Shown here piece by piece: positions 33,219 to 41,709 of a DNA stretch of 64,000 nucleotides. A model generated the notes under the pieces. It saw nothing but the letters and a program-made list of their open reading frames with translations, searched no databases and was not told the DNA's origin. The number at the start of each line of letters is the position of its first letter. The first letter of the stretch is position 1. Position numbers and translations under genes: made by a program. The stretch spans positions 1 to 64,000 of the forward strand of contig NZ_FOVK01000001.1 in NCBI RefSeq assembly GCF_900115135.1, written 5' to 3'. This DNA comes from Proteiniclasticum ruminis. Its GTDB lineage: Bacteria; Bacillota; Clostridia; Clostridiales; Clostridiaceae.

Positions 33219-33671
33219 ATGCAAATCAGTCAGGAACAGCTGGAGGCTGTCATCCGTAAAGTGCTACAGGAGCAGATGGCTGGCCTTACAAAGCCCATGG
33301 AAAAATGTGTGGACAAAACGAGCGGTGTTCTTGTGGTGAAGGGAAGAAGCGTAAGACCAGAACCTTTTGACACAGGAAAACCAGGCACAAAAGTGTTTCT
33401 GTCTGATGTGATGACCCTGGAAGAAAGTCCCCGTCTTATGGCGGGCATCATGGAAATGGAGGAGTCCAGTTTTCCCTGGACTCTCCAGTATGATGAAGTG
33501 GACTATATCATCGAAGGGGTACTGGAAATCAAAATTGGAGATGCAGTGATCCGGGGAGAAGAAGGAGACATTCTCTTCATCCCCAAAGGCAGCTCCATTT
33601 CCTTTGTCGCACCAGGCAAGACCAGATTTATGTATGTCACGTATCCTGCCGACTGGGCAGAACAGGAGTAG
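33219..33671 (+). CDS. eutQ: EutQ, cupin-domain protein
   Basis: A 150-residue EutQ with only the C-terminal cupin (LQYDEVDYIIEGVLEIKIG, GDILFIPKGSSISFVAPG, FMYVTYPADW). EutQ is needed for compartment assembly and has acetate kinase-like activity in Salmonella. The N-terminus MQISQEQLEAVIRKVLQEQ is an amphipathic helix like that of EutC. The enteric N-terminal ITPEA domain is missing and may be supplied by the 31.8-kb gene. RBS AGCGAGGGA before ATG 33219. Confidence 0.93.
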   Translation: MQISQEQLEAVIRKVLQEQMAGLTKPMEKCVDKTSGVLVVKGRSVRPEPFDTGKPGTKVFLSDVMTLEESPRLMAGIMEMEESSFPWTLQYDEVDYIIEGVLEIKIGDAVIRGEEGDILFIPKGSSISFVAPGKTRFMYVTYPADWAEQE

Positions 33672-33677
33672 ATGTGT

Positions 33678-34835
33678 ATGAGCAGGTATGAATTTCAGAT
33701 GGGCCCCACAGTCTGGTACGGGAAATACAGCCTGCGGAAACTTTACGGCCTGTCTTTTAAAAAAGTATGCATCGTCACCGACAAATCCATGGTTTCTCTG
33801 GGGATGCTGAAGCCGCTGGAGAGAATCTTGAGAGATCTTAGTGTATCTTACCGCATCTTTGATGAGGTGGAGCCTGATCCATCATTAGACACCATTCTCA
33901 GCGGTCTTTCACATATCCTTGTGACCAAACCGGATCTGCTCATCGCTGTGGGTGGCGGCTCTGTCATCGATGCAGCGAAAGCCATCATGTTCTTTTGCCT
34001 GAAAGTGAAAGAAGAAGTGATCAAACCGGAAAAAATCCTGAAGCCTTATTTTGTGGCAGTGCCCACCACCAGTGGAACAGGGTCTGAAGTGACCTCCTAC
34101 TCGGTGGTCACAGATACGAAAAACGGGCTGAAGATCCCTCTAAAAGATGCGAGGATGCTGCCGGATGTGGCGGTGCTCGATCCTATTTTTACAAGTACGC
34201 TGCCTCAAAAAGTCATCGCCTACGCAGGACTGGATGTCTTTACCCATGCCATAGAAGCCTATGTGTCCCGGGAACACCATCTGATGTCGGATCATTACAG
34301 CTTGGAGGCTGTAAAGCTCGCATCCGCCTCTTTGCCCGAGATGTATGAAAAGGTCAGTGAGGACGAGGCCCGGATGGAGGTCCATCTGGCGTCGTTCTAC
34401 GCAGGGCTTGCTTTTGAGAACAGCGGCCTGGGACTTACCCATGGCATGGCCCATGCTCTTGGCGCCACCCATAAGATTCCCCACGGACTTGCCAATGCCA
34501 TGCTGCTTCTTCAGATCATCCGGTACAACCGGCAGGAGGAAGTGTATGGCCATGAGACCGGCAAGCGGTATGACGCTTTAGGAAGCAGCATGGTCTTCAG
34601 AAAATCCCCGTTGTGTGAGGCAAAGGGGATGGAAGAGAAACTGAGACAGCTGAAGGCGTTTCTGGGGGTTCCAGGAAGCATCAAAGAGTGGGGCATATCG
34701 GAAGAGGCATTTATCAAGAGTATTCCGGGTATGGTGAAAAAGGCCATGGCAGATTTCACCACGGGAAGCAATCCAAGAAAACCAAAGCCGGAAGATCTCG
34801 TCAGGCTTTATCTCGAATCCTACTATGGCATCTGA
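33678..34835 (+). CDS. eutG: EutG/PduQ-type iron alcohol dehydrogenase
   Basis: A 385-residue group III alcohol dehydrogenase that reduces acetaldehyde to ethanol and regenerates NAD+ for EutE. NAD site GGGSVIDAAKA; VPTTSGTGSEVT; iron ligands in DVFTHAIEAYVS, GLTHGMAHALG and HKIPHGLANA. ATG 33678 is nine bases after AGGAG; ATG 33672 is only three bases away and less likely. Confidence 0.95.
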   Translation: MSRYEFQMGPTVWYGKYSLRKLYGLSFKKVCIVTDKSMVSLGMLKPLERILRDLSVSYRIFDEVEPDPSLDTILSGLSHILVTKPDLLIAVGGGSVIDAAKAIMFFCLKVKEEVIKPEKILKPYFVAVPTTSGTGSEVTSYSVVTDTKNGLKIPLKDARMLPDVAVLDPIFTSTLPQKVIAYAGLDVFTHAIEAYVSREHHLMSDHYSLEAVKLASASLPEMYEKVSEDEARMEVHLASFYAGLAFENSGLGLTHGMAHALGATHKIPHGLANAMLLLQIIRYNRQEEVYGHETGKRYDALGSSMVFRKSPLCEAKGMEEKLRQLKAFLGVPGSIKEWGISEEAFIKSIPGMVKKAMADFTTGSNPRKPKPEDLVRLYLESYYGI

Positions 34836-34863
34836 ACTGCTGAAAATATAAAAGGGTGATGAA

Positions 34864-35694
34864 ATGGCGGAGAAACTGCAATCTGCAAATGAGAAAATCA
34901 GAGCACTGGAATCTGTGGAGAGAAACACCAGTCTTCCAGAAAAGAATGAGAAGATCAAAGTAGGCGTGGATCTTGGCACTGCCTATATAGTTCTGGTGGC
35001 GCTTGGAGAAAACAACAGGCCTCTGGCGGTGGAAATGCAGTATGCCCAGGTGGTCCGGGATGGACTTGTGGTGGACTTTGTGGGAGCACGTCAGATTGTC
35101 GTAAAACTCAAGGATAAACTGGAGGAAAGGCTCGGCAGAGAGCTTCATCATGCAGCCATTGCAGTGCCTCCAGGCACCCAGGAAGCCGACTGCAAAAGTC
35201 ATAAATATGTGGTGGAAGGCGCAGGGCTCGACGTCATAGAGATTCTGGATGAACCTACCGCTGCCAATGGGGTGCTAGGGATTCTATCCGGAGCCATTGT
35301 GGACATCGGTGGAGGCACCACAGGAATCTCCGTGCTTCAGGAAGGCAAAGTGGTCTATGTGGCAGATGAAGCCACCGGTGGTGTGCATCTGAGCTTGGTG
35401 CTGGCAGGACACTATAAAATCCCCTACGAAGAGGCAGAGAACCTAAAGAAGGACAAGGAAAGGCACCAGGAAATCCTTCCAGTGGTGCGGCCGGTGCTGG
35501 AGAAAATGGCCAGTATCGTGAAGCGTCATGTATCAGGGTACGCCATTGACAACATTTATCTCGTAGGAGGCACCTGCTGCCTTACGGGCATGGAGAAGGT
35601 TTTTCAGGACTATCTCAGCATTCCTGTCCATAAGCCTCAAAATCCCTTCCTGGTGACGCCTTTGGGCATTGCACTGGGCAGTGGTGAGCAGTAG
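34864..35694 (+). CDS. eutJ: EutJ, Hsp70-like chaperone-family protein
   Basis: A 276-residue actin/Hsp70-fold protein of the EutJ family. GVDLGTAYIVLVALG, the DEPTAANGVLG adenosine region, VDIGGGTTGISV and NIYLVGGTCCLTGMEKVF are seen. It is thought to help assembly or repair of the lyase, but the role is not proven. AAAAGGGTGATGAA precedes ATG 34864. Last clear eut gene. Confidence 0.94.
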   Translation: MAEKLQSANEKIRALESVERNTSLPEKNEKIKVGVDLGTAYIVLVALGENNRPLAVEMQYAQVVRDGLVVDFVGARQIVVKLKDKLEERLGRELHHAAIAVPPGTQEADCKSHKYVVEGAGLDVIEILDEPTAANGVLGILSGAIVDIGGGTTGISVLQEGKVVYVADEATGGVHLSLVLAGHYKIPYEEAENLKKDKERHQEILPVVRPVLEKMASIVKRHVSGYAIDNIYLVGGTCCLTGMEKVFQDYLSIPVHKPQNPFLVTPLGIALGSGEQ

Positions 35695-35713
35695 AATGAA
35701 ATAAAGAAAAAGG

Positions 35714-35763
35714 TTCCCTCTGACCCATGGATGAGATCTATAGCATCCAGTCGTCAGAGGGAA
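35714..35763 (+). terminator. Inverted repeat after eutJ (possible terminator)
   Basis: TTCCCTCTGAC (35714-35724) pairs perfectly with GTCAGAGGGAA (35753-35763) around a 28-base loop, followed by ATTT only. It may end the eut transcript. An ATG at 35727 lies in the loop. Confidence 0.5.
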
Positions 35764-35807
35764 ATTTCTATGGTTCTATGTATTTATGTGAAGGAGTGCA
35801 AAGCCTT

Positions 35808-36260
35808 ATGAATGTTTATAAAAAGCCCAATCTCATGCTTCCTGTCAGTCTGCATGATGCCCGGGTGGAAAAGATCACCTTTAAAGCGGGGGAGAACCCT
35901 TTGTCAGGAGAACTGATCCTGTATTTCCCAGAAGGATTCAGAGCAGAGGTGAATAAAAAGTGGATTGCCACGGGGCCTGGTGAAGTGCGCTTTGGCGGCA
36001 TCGACTGGGACTTTTCAGCGATCCGCTATTATGAGGGAGACTCTGTCAAGGAGAGGTCCTTTGAGGAGTTTAAGGAGGATCTAACCGAAAGCAGCTGGGA
36101 GATCGTGGATGAAAGCTATGGTTATAACCGCAGTGTGTTTTCAGGGTACCGCTATCAGGACGGTTTTTTCAGGGTAGAGATGGAGATCTATCATTTCAAA
36201 GAAACAGAATACCACTATGAGGAACCCATGATGGAAAATGAGGTGATTCCTTCTCTATAA
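35808..36260 (+). CDS. Hypothetical protein
   Basis: About 150 residues if started at ATG 35808 (AAGGAG at 35791-35796); the frame is open from ATG 35727, which lies inside the post-eutJ inverted repeat and has no good binding site. The protein is soluble and beta-rich (LHDARVEKITFKAG, GELILYFPEGFRAEV, EVRFGGIDWDF). LHDARV followed by beta strands is seen in small proteins of unknown function. No eut relation is evident. Confidence 0.65.
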   Translation: MNVYKKPNLMLPVSLHDARVEKITFKAGENPLSGELILYFPEGFRAEVNKKWIATGPGEVRFGGIDWDFSAIRYYEGDSVKERSFEEFKEDLTESSWEIVDESYGYNRSVFSGYRYQDGFFRVEMEIYHFKETEYHYEEPMMENEVIPSL

Positions 36261-36562
36261 GTCTGTATTATTATGAAGAGAATCTGTAAAGACCGGAATC
36301 AGGACATCGCCAGATACAGGGGTCCATTTTGGATAACTTTGCATGAAAACTCTGGAATTTCTGTATAAAAGTGTCTTCAGATGAATTATTCATTGATTTA
36401 TACAGAGGATTGAGAAATGCTTGCTGTTGTGGCCATTCTATAAATAAATTCTTAATGAAGTAAAAGTTATACATCCAAATGAAGAATTATGCATGTATAT
36501 CGTTGTATTGTCAGGTCGTATATGGTATCCTAAGCAACGTTGTAAAAAAAGGAGGCCTATGC
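36261..36562. other. Intergenic region upstream of the YjiH-like gene
   Basis: About 300 bases, AT-rich, no supported gene. A weak promoter match, TTGTAT (36503-36508), 17 bases, TATCCT (36526-36531), precedes the next gene. Confidence 0.4.
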
Positions 36563-37918
36563 ATGACAAATAAATTGAAATTTATCTTTTTATCCACCTT
36601 TGGATTCATTTTTTTCCTGATGCCATTTACCATACAAGGAGAAAATAAGATCCTCATCTCCCATATTGTCAGTTTTGTGACTGGAAGTTTTCTTGAACCT
36701 TTCATGATGTTCACACAGGCCTTTGCCTGGTTTGTGCTGCTTATGACTGCAGTTTTTATGTTCTATACGTCTAAGAATGAAAAATGGAATGAGATCTTTA
36801 AAGCGAGTCCATTCAATGTTTTATTAAGAATTGCCGGTTCTTTTCTCTACCTCATGGTGCTGAACGGCTGGTTTGAAGGAACTTCCATTGGAAACATGAT
36901 CCTGGACCCCAATACCGGTGGTCTTATGGCAGGAGAAGGCGGACTTCTCACAACACTCTATATCACCTTTTTTGTAGGAATTCTGGCGCTTCCACTCTTG
37001 ACTCATTTTGGTATCGTAGAGTTTTTGGGAGTCCTTCTTGGTCCCGTCATGGAGAAAGTTTTCCGCGTGCCTGGATATTCCACCGTGGATGCCATCGCTT
37101 CCTTTGTGGGAGATGGCACCATCGGTATTGTTCTGACAGACCAGCAGTACCAGAGAGGGTACTATAACAAGAGAGAAGCGTATATCATCGCCAGCAGTTT
37201 CTCCATTGTGGGCATCGCCTTTGCGTCCGCTGTGGCAGAAGAACTGGGATTCAGCAGTATATTCCCCATATTCTATGGATCCATTGCCCTCATCACAGTG
37301 GTACTAGCTTTCATCATGTCCAGAATGCCCCTGAAGAAATTCCAGCCAACTTATTATGCAGGGATGGAACCGAAGAAAAAAGAGGTGCCCCAAGGAAGCA
37401 GCATTCTGGCCCATGCATACGAAGAGGCTCTGCAGCAGGCGGATTCTGCAAAGATCTTCAAGGTGATTCTTGAAGCGCTGAAAAATATCCTGAACATCTA
37501 CGTGGGCTTTCTGCCCACCATCATGGCCATTGGCACCCTTTCTCTGATCATTGCGGAATACACCCCATTTTTTGACATCATCAGTGTTCCGTTTTTATAT
37601 TTCTACCAGTTCATTGGCTATGCCAAAGATGTGGCAGCTTCTATGGCGCCAGCCTCCGTGGCAGGATTTGCGGATATGTATCTGCCAGCTCTTTTCATCA
37701 GCGGGTCTGCCTCGGAAGCATCCAGATTTTTCATCGGAGTTCTGGCCTTCACCCAGCTGGTGTTCATGTCTGAAACCGGTATGATCTTAGTGAAGACCAA
37801 GATTGGCATGAGTTTTCTCGATGTGGTGAAGCTGTTCCTCTTCAGAACCCTACTATCCATACCGCTCCTGATCTTGATCACACAGATTCTGGGTGCTCTG
37901 GGGATCCTTTCGTTTTAA
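36563..37918 (+). CDS. YjiH-family membrane protein (nucleoside-recognition/gate domain)
   Basis: A polytopic protein of about 451 residues with two gate-type halves (IASFVGDGTIGIVLTDQQYQRGYYNKREAYIIASSFSIVG and MAPASVAGFADMYLPALFISG). It belongs to the YjiH family of putative transporters; the substrate is not known. The frame is open from 36479, but GGAGG (36551-36555) fixes ATG 36563. A strong terminator follows. Single gene. Confidence 0.9.
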   Translation: MTNKLKFIFLSTFGFIFFLMPFTIQGENKILISHIVSFVTGSFLEPFMMFTQAFAWFVLLMTAVFMFYTSKNEKWNEIFKASPFNVLLRIAGSFLYLMVLNGWFEGTSIGNMILDPNTGGLMAGEGGLLTTLYITFFVGILALPLLTHFGIVEFLGVLLGPVMEKVFRVPGYSTVDAIASFVGDGTIGIVLTDQQYQRGYYNKREAYIIASSFSIVGIAFASAVAEELGFSSIFPIFYGSIALITVVLAFIMSRMPLKKFQPTYYAGMEPKKKEVPQGSSILAHAYEEALQQADSAKIFKVILEALKNILNIYVGFLPTIMAIGTLSLIIAEYTPFFDIISVPFLYFYQFIGYAKDVAASMAPASVAGFADMYLPALFISGSASEASRFFIGVLAFTQLVFMSETGMILVKTKIGMSFLDVVKLFLFRTLLSIPLLILITQILGALGILSF

Positions 37919-37961
37919 CTGACCTTTGAAAAGAAAACATATACATTGAGATGATATTTAT

Positions 37962-37999
37962 AAAAACGCAGTTCCTGTGCAAGAAAGAACTGCGTTTTT
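37962..37999 (+). terminator. Terminator after the YjiH-like gene
   Basis: AAAAACGCAGTTC (37962-37974) pairs with GAACTGCGTTTTT (37987-37999). Confidence 0.9.
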
Positions 38000-38173
38000 C
38001 GGCTGTCCGCAGGTTTTTATTGTGCGAGAAGGTATCAGAAAAGAATACATCCGATAGCAAATGGATGGCGCTGCTGATATAATGAAATCAATTGAAAACA
38101 TGGAACAGAATACAGGAGGAGCACCAGCTCCAAAGGCCAGGAGCTTCCTGACAGTATGGTATTGGGGGATACG

Positions 38174-39388
38174 ATGTATATTGCAAGACAGCCGATTTTC
38201 AAAGTGAATATGGATGTGTACGGATATGAGCTTCTTTTTCGTGCGAAAAAGGAGTCTGTAGCTTATGATGGGCTTTCAGCTACCTCCGCCACAGCCAGTG
38301 TGATTTCAGGTCTCATGGAAGAAGGGTTTTCCACCATAGTGGACAATAAAAGAGCGTTCATCAATTTCAATGAAGAGCTTCTCACGTCCGATGTGCTGGA
38401 ACTTATAAATAAGGATACCCTTGTCATTGAACTTCTGGAAACTGTAGAAGTGAACGATTCCATCAAAAACAGAATGAAGGAGCTGAAAAGCGCAGGATAT
38501 GAGATTGCCCTGGATGACTTTCAGGAAGACTACAAAGGGTATCCTTTGAAAGAATATGCAAAGATCATCAAGTTTGATCTTATACGGACACCTTTGGAGT
38601 CCATCCGGGAGAGTGTACGGGATGCTCTTTCTGAAGGAAAGATACTTCTGGCAGAAAAAGTGGAGACAGAATCGGAGTTTCTTCTGGCCAAGTCCATGGG
38701 ATTCAAACTTTTCCAGGGGTTTTTCTTCTCCAGACCCACCATTGTGGGCAAAAACAAAGCAGTGAGAGCCAGCACTCAGAATCAGTATCTCAGGATATTC
38801 AAAGAACTTCAGAAAGAAGAGCCTTCTTTTCAGGTTCTCGCAGAAATCATCGAGAAAGATGTGGCTCTTTCTTATAAACTGCTGCGGGTGATCAAGGAGA
38901 AATCTCAAGGAGATCTGGTGTATTCGATTAAAAAAGCCTTAAGCTATATGGGACTGAAAGAGCTGGACCGGTGGATCAGAATCCTTATGATACAGGACCT
39001 GGGTTCAGAAAAGCCCAAGGAGCTGGTCTATGTCTCCCTCATCCGGTCGAAACTGGCTGAAGAGATTGCTGTATCCACGCACCTGAAAAATGCCAGATAT
39101 GAGGCGTCCATGATGGGGCTTTTCAGTACCTTAGATGCACTTCTTGATATGGATATGGAGGAAGCGCTGAAAGGCGTGAATCTTTCACCGAGAGTCTCTT
39201 CTGCCCTCCTTCATTCCCAGGGAGAACTTTCCCTGATCAGGCAGATCATCGAATCTCAAGAGCGGGGGGAGTGGCAGAAACTGGATCTTCTGGCCAGTGT
39301 GATGAACGTAAAAGAGGAAGAAGTGTATGGGTACTATATGAAAGCAGTGCGATGGGCGAAGGAAGTCATGGAGCTTCTGTATGATTGA
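38174..39388 (+). CDS. EAL-HDOD protein (YuxH-like)
   Basis: About 404 residues. Residues 1-200 form an EAL-type domain (YIARQPIFKVNMDVYGYELLFRAK, INFNEELL, ALDDFQEDY, LLAEKVETESEF, FQGFFFSRP); residues 205-404 form an HDOD domain. The EAL motif reads ELL, GVET reads KVET and DDFGTG reads DDFQED, so c-di-GMP hydrolysis is doubtful; it may act as a binding or scaffold protein. ATG 38174 follows GGGGGATACG; ATG 38156 also opens the frame. First gene of a five-gene operon. Confidence 0.9.
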   Translation: MYIARQPIFKVNMDVYGYELLFRAKKESVAYDGLSATSATASVISGLMEEGFSTIVDNKRAFINFNEELLTSDVLELINKDTLVIELLETVEVNDSIKNRMKELKSAGYEIALDDFQEDYKGYPLKEYAKIIKFDLIRTPLESIRESVRDALSEGKILLAEKVETESEFLLAKSMGFKLFQGFFFSRPTIVGKNKAVRASTQNQYLRIFKELQKEEPSFQVLAEIIEKDVALSYKLLRVIKEKSQGDLVYSIKKALSYMGLKELDRWIRILMIQDLGSEKPKELVYVSLIRSKLAEEIAVSTHLKNARYEASMMGLFSTLDALLDMDMEEALKGVNLSPRVSSALLHSQGELSLIRQIIESQERGEWQKLDLLASVMNVKEEEVYGYYMKAVRWAKEVMELLYD

Positions 39389-39398
39389 GGAGGGTTTA

Positions 39399-40271
39399 AT
39401 GGAAAAGAGTAGAACTGTGCTTATTGGTTCTTTGATAAGCCTTGGTATTTTGGTTGTAATCTTCAGTGCCATAGCGCTGAAGATTACATTGGAAAAGCCG
39501 GTGGTGTTTCACCAGTATATGGAGCTGCCCTTGTTTCCACAGGACCGGGGCATGAAAGGAGAGTATTTCACCCTGGATCTTCTGCAGAACAGAACAGATG
39601 AGAGGAAGCTGCTTTTTCTCAGCTTTCCCGAAGCAGAAGAAGTTCAGGTGCATCTCATCAGTCCATGGAACTCCGGATTCTGGACCTTTCAGGGTACAGA
39701 AGAGATGGGGGGAGGGGTTGGGCCTTATCGGAAGACAACTTATGAGTTTCATATGACTCTTGAGTCTGTTCTGGAAGAAGAACTGGCCCTGACCAAAGTA
39801 AAACTTCACTTCAATGATGACAGTGTGCTGGAAACAGATCTGGGCAAACTGGTGCTTTTTCCTGTAAAGATGGACCAGGAAGACCCTGTAGGGATTTTCA
39901 GCAGTTCCAGCAGCAGTGACCGGGAGGAGATCCGTGAAGGCAGAGCCAATAGAGAATTTAAGATTCTTGGAGCATCCTCATCTCTTCTGGACGAGGCAGA
40001 TGAGTACTTTCAGCTGAGCCTCAATGGGGTAAAACTGGAGAAAGATATGGCTCTTTCGATAAGATCCGGAGAAGCTTTGAGCTTCAAGGCCGAAGGCCTG
40101 GAGACAAAGGGCGCTGATCGCTATGTCATCTTCCGTATTTCTCCAAGATTCCACTATATGGACACCACCATGGAGGAAAAGAGCTTCAGGGTGGAGATGG
40201 TCCATGAAAGACTTATGAACCTGGAGACCTTCGACATCATACAATATCTAATAGAAAGGGGGGAGATCTAG
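39399..40271 (+). CDS. Membrane-anchored hypothetical protein
   Basis: A protein of about 290 residues with one N-terminal membrane segment (TVLIGSLISLGILVVIFSAIAL) and a long exported beta-rich part. A Ser-rich run (GIFSSSSSSDREE) splits it in two. No family recognised. GAGGAGGG is close before ATG 39399. Ten bases after the EAL-HDOD gene and directly abutting the next gene, so part of the c-di-GMP operon. Confidence 0.75.
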   Translation: MEKSRTVLIGSLISLGILVVIFSAIALKITLEKPVVFHQYMELPLFPQDRGMKGEYFTLDLLQNRTDERKLLFLSFPEAEEVQVHLISPWNSGFWTFQGTEEMGGGVGPYRKTTYEFHMTLESVLEEELALTKVKLHFNDDSVLETDLGKLVLFPVKMDQEDPVGIFSSSSSSDREEIREGRANREFKILGASSSLLDEADEYFQLSLNGVKLEKDMALSIRSGEALSFKAEGLETKGADRYVIFRISPRFHYMDTTMEEKSFRVEMVHERLMNLETFDIIQYLIERGEI

Positions 40272-40865
40272 ATGGGAGAATCTTACCGCAAAATTTTCTG
40301 GGGGATTTTTATCCTTACATTCCATATCAATCTGGGACCTCTTCAGATTCTGCCAAACTTTGTAGGCTACTTTCTCATGGCTAGTGCCAGCACCATGCTC
40401 TTTGACCGGCATGGCATCTCTTCCTTTCAGAATGCAAAGCACATGGCTGCTGTTTTAGGTGTGCTCAGCTTGGTGGAGAGCCTGTTCTTTTTTATGGGGC
40501 AGACGGCTTTTGCCCCATTTACCTTCTTTGGACCGCTTCTTTTTGGCGTTCTGGAGCTGCTTTTCTTCTATCATGTACTTGGAGGCTATGCCTTTTCTCT
40601 GGAACATGATGGCCAGCAGGAGGAAGGAGAGCGGAAGCGTTCTTTACAGAGAAAAGTAACCGTGCTGTTGGCGGTCCAGACGGGTCTTTATTTTGCAGCA
40701 TCGGTGCTGTATCTGACCTCCTTCCTGTCCTTCTTAGTTCTCTTATTCATCCTCATGCGGATCTATCTCATGAGCATTTTCGCACAGCTGCGTAGAGAAG
40801 AGGAGGGAAGAGGACTTGAAGCAAGAGAAGCGGAAGAGGAAACCTCTCCTATGAACCAAGGATGA
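40272..40865 (+). CDS. Hypothetical membrane protein
   Basis: A 197-residue protein with about five membrane segments (IFWGIFILTFHINLGPLQILPNFVGYFLMA, then AAVLGVLSLVESLFFFMG, and two C-terminal segments) and a charged, Glu-rich end. The N-terminal FHINLGPLQILPNFVGYFL resembles small Firmicutes membrane proteins of unknown function. ATG 40272 directly follows the previous stop; AAGGGGGGAGATCT is the RBS. Confidence 0.75.
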   Translation: MGESYRKIFWGIFILTFHINLGPLQILPNFVGYFLMASASTMLFDRHGISSFQNAKHMAAVLGVLSLVESLFFFMGQTAFAPFTFFGPLLFGVLELLFFYHVLGGYAFSLEHDGQQEEGERKRSLQRKVTVLLAVQTGLYFAASVLYLTSFLSFLVLLFILMRIYLMSIFAQLRREEEGRGLEAREAEEETSPMNQG

Positions 40866-40900
40866 ATCTGGAAGAAAGCACACAAAAGAAAGGAGCACAC

Positions 40901-41698
40901 ATGAGAGAAGAACTGAAGAACCGATTTGCCATTCATGAAGAAGGGGAGGGGGAAGAGATCCTTTTGTTTCTCCATGGATTCGCATCGAGCAAGGAGACCT
41001 GGCAGTGGATCAAAGACTCCTTCCGGCAGGAATATAAGCTGGTGTTTCTGGACCTGGCAGGATGCGGCGCTTCTGATTACACAGCATATGATGTGAAAAA
41101 ATATGCGACGCTGCAAGGGTACGTGGAGGATCTATTGGAAATACTGAAGGCATTCGACTATCAGAATGTGACCATCGTGGGACATTCCGTCGGTGGACTC
41201 ATTGGTCTCCTCCTTTCAAAGGCTGCAGAAGGCCGTGTGAAGAAGGTGTTCATGATTGGAGCCTCTCCACGGTATAAAAATGACATTCCTGGGTATTTTG
41301 GCGGATTCACCGAAGAAGAAATCTATCAGGTGCTGGATCTCATGGAAGAGAACTTCCTGGGATGGGCCAGCTACATTTCAAGAGCGGCGCTGCCGGAATC
41401 AGAAGGTGCAGAGCATACCGCTTATGTGGAAGAACGTTTCAGAGCATCCCATCCAAAATTCACTTATCACTTTTTAAAAGTCACACTGCTTTTGGACCAT
41501 CGGAGTGAACTTCTCAATGTGCCTTGTGAGATCATCATTTTACAGTGTGCCAAGGACAGCTTTGTACCCATGGAAGTTGCGGAGTACATGCATCGTAAGA
41601 TTCCCGGCAGTACCCTTCATCTTCTTTCGGCCAGGGGGCACTATCCTCACATCAGCCATCCGGAGGAAACTGCTGCAGCCATCTTGAAATATCTGTAA
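40901..41698 (+). CDS. RsbQ-like alpha/beta hydrolase
   Basis: A 265-residue alpha/beta hydrolase. Nucleophile elbow GHSVGG, oxyanion LHGFASSKETW, acid in CAKDSFVP, catalytic His in RGHYPHISHPEE. The sequence style (SVGGLIGLLLS, FDLAGCG-type loop, LSARGHYPHIS) is that of RsbQ and D14/KAI2-type enzymes, which sense or convert a small hydrophobic molecule. In Bacillus, RsbQ works with a PAS-domain partner RsbP; here a PAS-GGDEF gene follows after 11 bases. ATG 40901 after AAAGGAGCACAC. Confidence 0.9.
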   Translation: MREELKNRFAIHEEGEGEEILLFLHGFASSKETWQWIKDSFRQEYKLVFLDLAGCGASDYTAYDVKKYATLQGYVEDLLEILKAFDYQNVTIVGHSVGGLIGLLLSKAAEGRVKKVFMIGASPRYKNDIPGYFGGFTEEEIYQVLDLMEENFLGWASYISRAALPESEGAEHTAYVEERFRASHPKFTYHFLKVTLLLDHRSELLNVPCEIIILQCAKDSFVPMEVAEYMHRKIPGSTLHLLSARGHYPHISHPEETAAAILKYL

Positions 41699-41709
41699 GT
41701 GAGGTTTGA

